Origin: Macrocybe gigantea
Lineage: Eukaryota > Basidiomycota > Agaricomycetes > Agaricales > Callistosporiaceae
Length of the DNA: 35,895 bases
Assembly (NCBI GenBank): GCA_011319805.1
Contig: SJRY01000130.1
Coordinates: forward strand, 1 to 35,895
Direction: 5' to 3'
The notes under the pieces are model-generated. The model was given only the letters and a program-made list of their open reading frames with translations. It had not been told where the DNA came from and made no database searches. Positions 33,281-35,895 of the stretch are shown piece by piece (the first letter of the stretch is position 1; each line of letters starts with the position of its first letter). A program made the translations under genes and the position numbers.

Positions 33281-33732
33281 TCAAGGTTGGGCGACGCGAT
33301 CACGAATCGCCCTTTTCGTGCGCAGGCGGCGGGTTGTCCGGCGCTTCTAGTCGCAATTCTTCGTTTTCACGTCGTAATCTCAACCTGCCTCTGCAGCTGG
33401 TTAACCGTCGTGTTCGGGTTCACCGTGCCAGGATTTTCGAGCCGAGTCAGCAGATCGCGCATCCTTTGCGCGCTCCCGCCTCTGCTTCAGCCGGACATAA
33501 GGACGACGACGGGCCTGGGGCCTGCCGTGGCCACGGTTGATCCAAAAGAGTGGCAGATCGTGAAAACTGGGATGGTGCAGAAGGCAGTGCTCGAATTTTG
33601 ACATAAGCTCAACCTCGACAAACCAATCATCCTGACATCGTCCCTTTTCCCAACTCTGCAAGCAGAAAAAGGCAAGCCATCGCTTAGAAGCAAGCAGATG
33701 CCGATCAGGATTCCCGCATGGCTGCGCCCGAG
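33281..33732 (-). pseudogene. Broken copy of the Ser/Thr-rich membrane-protein gene
   Basis: Matches 7308-8129 in reverse. Starting at the outer arm edge, it has the beginning of the transmembrane segment (GILIGICLL), then a large gap equivalent to about 7470-7890 of the left gene, then the coiled-coil tail (LLTRLENPG, NTTVNQLQRQVEI) with frameshifts. No signal peptide, stalk or complete membrane helix remains. The lack of the first half coincides with the repeat boundary, so the copy was probably truncated when the arm was made. Confidence 0.75.
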
Positions 33733-34396
33733 TCCGCGCGTTTATGGTTTAACATTGCAGCAATCGCCCTTGGCAGATACAGCGGGCAGTGGGGCGTGAC
33801 GATGGCGATGACGATAATCCCAACCATTGGCGGACAGTCGAACGAGGCAGCAAAGGACGAAGCACAGAAAAGGATCCGAAGCAGCAAGCAACCGCAGCCT
33901 CACAAGGAAAAGCAACACGCGACTCTTGACGAAAAGCGAGGCATGGCCTAGACGACTCGCATGAACAAGAAAAACGGGCGGAATCCCTGGGCACAGAACA
34001 GCATCGCAGAAACAAAACGAGAGTCCCGCGGTGGCCAGAAACCAAAGAACCAAAGACGTTGCCAGCCTCTTCGCTCCGAGTCTGGACTCTCCAAAGCCCA
34101 CACGTGTCGCACCGCACTACTCTGAAAATGGCATGGCTTGAACGTTGCCACTCAACTCCAATTCGTGTCGTGCGCACACAACCTGGATGTCGATCTCTGT
34201 AACGCCCTCGCCCGCTTCGACATCCCCTTGCCTGGATGATAGAATCGGTTATTCCAGACCAGCACAGCTCTTCATATAAAAAGAGCACGATGGCGTGCCC
34301 ACCCTCACAATCTTCAGAAACTCGAAACTCAAAATCAACAAGGTCAGAAAACCTGTTTCCTCACACGCCTTCACCACTCTGACATTCACATAGCAC
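33733..34396. other. Intergenic, no gene recognised
   Basis: Unique DNA between the outer edge of the right arm and the lectin gene. A possible acceptor CACATAG lies just before 34394, so an upstream lectin exon could exist, but none was recognised. Open frames on both strands have no domain. Confidence 0.45.
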
Positions 34397-35497
34397 ATGA
34401 CATCCTGGGGCGAAAACCGCCTCGATCTCTCATCGTCGGGACCGACTCGGCGCTCTACCACAAGGCCTGGGACGGGTCCGTCTGGCACCCATCCCGCTCA
34501 ACCTGGGAGCGCCTCGGCGGCCAGATCGTCTCCTCCCCTGCATCGATCGCACGGGGCCCGAACAGGCTCGACGTCTTCGCGCTCGGCAGCGACCACGCGC
34601 TGCACCACAGTGGTGGGACGGGCACAGCTGGGGGCCCAGCGCGTCCGAGTGGGAGAACCTAGGCGGCAGGTGGGTAGAAAGTCCCTCCGTCGCATCATGG
34701 GGCCCGCACCGCCTCGACTGTTGTTCCTCGTCGGGGAGGACCGCGCGCTATATCACAAGTTCTGGGACGGACACCACTGGAGCGCCGGGTTCGTGAACCT
34801 GGGCGGAACGCTCCTTCCTCTCCCTCCGTCGTGTCTCGCGCGCCAAACCACATCGACGTGTTCGCAACCGGGATCGACGGCCGCATTTACCACAGTATTG
34901 GGACGGGAAGCACTGGGGCCCTCACGGTGCCGACGGTTTTAACAGCATGGGCGCTATGACGTCAGCCGGCCGATCGCGGTGTCCTGGGCCCTGATCGGAT
35001 CGACCTCTTCCACGTTGGCACGGACTCGGCGTTGTACCACAAGTGGTGGGATGGTTCGCACTGGGGCCGGATGGACATTCTGGGCACTGGGAGAGGCTCG
35101 GAGGCGTCTGCCATGGAACTCCCGAGGTCGTCTCCCGAGGCAAGAATCTCCTCGACGTGTTTGCAATTGGTATTTCGTTCTTTCTTTTGCGAGGGGCTGA
35201 GATCGTCTGATGGCGTCTGCTTCATTTCAGGACCAGACTCTGGCGTGTACCACAAATGGTGGAACGGCAAGGCGTGGGGACCTAGTGTCACAGGATATGA
35301 GAACATGGGTGGGATCGTCATTCGCGACATCACGGCTGTGTCCTGGGGCCTGAACCGCGTAGATGTCTTCGTTGTCGGGACTGGAGGAGAGATTCTGCAC
35401 AAATCCTGGACCCCATCGACCCGCTGGGCTCCGTCATTAACGGGATAATGAAGCTCTGGGAGGCATCAGCTATACCCCAGTAGCCTCACTATCCTAA
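34397..35497 (+). CDS. PLL-type seven-bladed beta-propeller lectin (DUF346-like), frameshifted as assembled
   Basis: Seven repeats of about 49 residues, each with a WGxNRLDxF-like strand followed by a GTDxALYHKxWDG strand. They begin near 34402, 34549, 34695, 34836, 34980, 35128 and 35340. Seven copies match the seven blades of Photorhabdus PLL-like lectins, which bind fucose and other sugars between blades. One intron, 35170-35230 (GTATTT..TTCAG), splits blade 6 before a GPDSGVYHKWWNG strand. No signal peptide was seen; fungal relatives are often cytoplasmic defence or recognition lectins, which is inference. Most blades are joined through one-base losses (for example CACAGTGG at about 34600 where other blades have CACAAGTGG). 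The protein is therefore not open end to end as assembled. The last blade continues past an in-frame TAA at 35446 to a TAA at 35495-35497. Confidence 0.7.
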
Positions 35498-35895
35498 ACA
35501 AGTTTAGTTTGTTTTTAGGTGTCTTGCTTTGCTTTGCTTGCTTCGCTTGGAGACGTGTTCTAATGTGTACTTGTACTTTACTTCCGTTCACTTTGCCAAC
35601 AATTTGATGAAACCTTGTCCACGTACGCGGCCAGAAATACATGAACGGAGCCCAACAGCTAAAGGAGATCACTGGAAATCCTCTCTTGCGTTACGGCTGG
35701 CCTCAGGGTTTCGTGGCCAGTCCTCAGGACTATCTGGCTGGCTTTCAGACAACAGCAGGTCCTCCATTACCAGCTAGGCCGGGGTCAGAGAAGTCAAGCG
35801 CATAGACCATTTGTATGCGGCCAATTGAACGATAGGAAAGCAGAGGATATGATCCAGGAAGCGTTGAAGCAAAGTGCTGACGACCGAGGCACTGT
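35498..35895. other. No gene recognised
   Basis: Downstream of the lectin. A 54-codon open frame (35641-35805, plus) has no recognisable features. The window ends here, so part of a further gene cannot be excluded. Confidence 0.4.

Larger units (their letters stand above)
26953..33732 (-). repeat. Right arm of large inverted duplication
   Basis: Inverted partner of 7308-12990, with a unique spacer of about 14 kb between the arms. It carries full-length MET1, the Crinkler-like gene with extra UBL exon and kinase, the CRN upstream region, and a truncated membrane-protein gene. It is about 1.1 kb longer than the left arm because of the kinase segment and the extra UBL exon. It also has many more small indels in coding sequence than the left arm's Crinkler gene. 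Confidence 0.85.

Noticed and set aside
7308..33732. Inverted arms as terminal repeats of a giant transposon
   Set aside because: No transposase, helicase or integrase and no target-site duplication was seen. The arms contain ordinary host genes, so a segmental duplication fits better.
35641..35805. 54-codon plus-strand open frame near the window end
   Set aside because: Short, no family resemblance, no supporting splice or start context. It could be part of a gene beyond the window but is not supported.

Overview
The window is nuclear DNA from a filamentous basidiomycete, most likely an agaricomycete. Genes are broken by many short GT..AG introns (about 45-75 bp). The protein families are typical of mushroom-forming fungi: DUF6534 membrane proteins, an agaricomycete-type PD-(D/E)xK-like protein, a Crinkler-like protein, a TMCO4/DUF726 lipase-like protein and a PLL-type propeller lectin. 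There is also an intron-containing tRNA-Met. No bacterial, phage, CRISPR or transposase features were seen.

Layout. 1-4800: two tandem DUF6534 genes (A, B). 6927-8129: a single-pass Ser/Thr-rich membrane protein. 7308-12990: left arm of a large inverted duplication. It holds the 3' part of that membrane-protein gene, an intact Crinkler-like gene (8478-10452) and, tail to tail with it, a broken siroheme-synthase (MET1-type) gene. The front half of that MET1 copy has been replaced by about 1 kb carrying a PD-(D/E)xK-like gene. 12991-26952: a unique spacer of ordinary genes: DUF6534 copy C, a class I/II aminotransferase, an RWD/DUF1115 protein, two related Ser/Pro-rich proteins, a TMCO4-like protein and tRNA-Met. 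26953-33732: the right arm, in reverse order: full-length MET1, a longer Crinkler-like gene with an extra ubiquitin-like exon and a C-terminal protein kinase, and a decayed fragment of the membrane-protein gene. 34397-35497: a seven-blade PLL-type lectin.

The most interesting content is the pair of arms. They carry two versions of one Crinkler-like gene. The left has two ubiquitin-like (UBL) domains and no kinase, with an intact 572-residue reading frame across five introns. The right has three UBL domains plus a kinase, with frameshifts. The kinase segment in the right copy lies between two 8-bp direct repeats, and the left copy lacks roughly the segment between them.

A caution applies to the whole window. 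Many genes carry 1-2 base frameshifts, and most lie in short homopolymers (usually CCCC) where one more base would restore the frame. This suggests homopolymer under-calling in a long-read assembly, although some lesions (the 5' replacement and a 5-nt deletion in the left MET1) look real. Genes marked disrupted should be checked against reads before being called pseudogenes.
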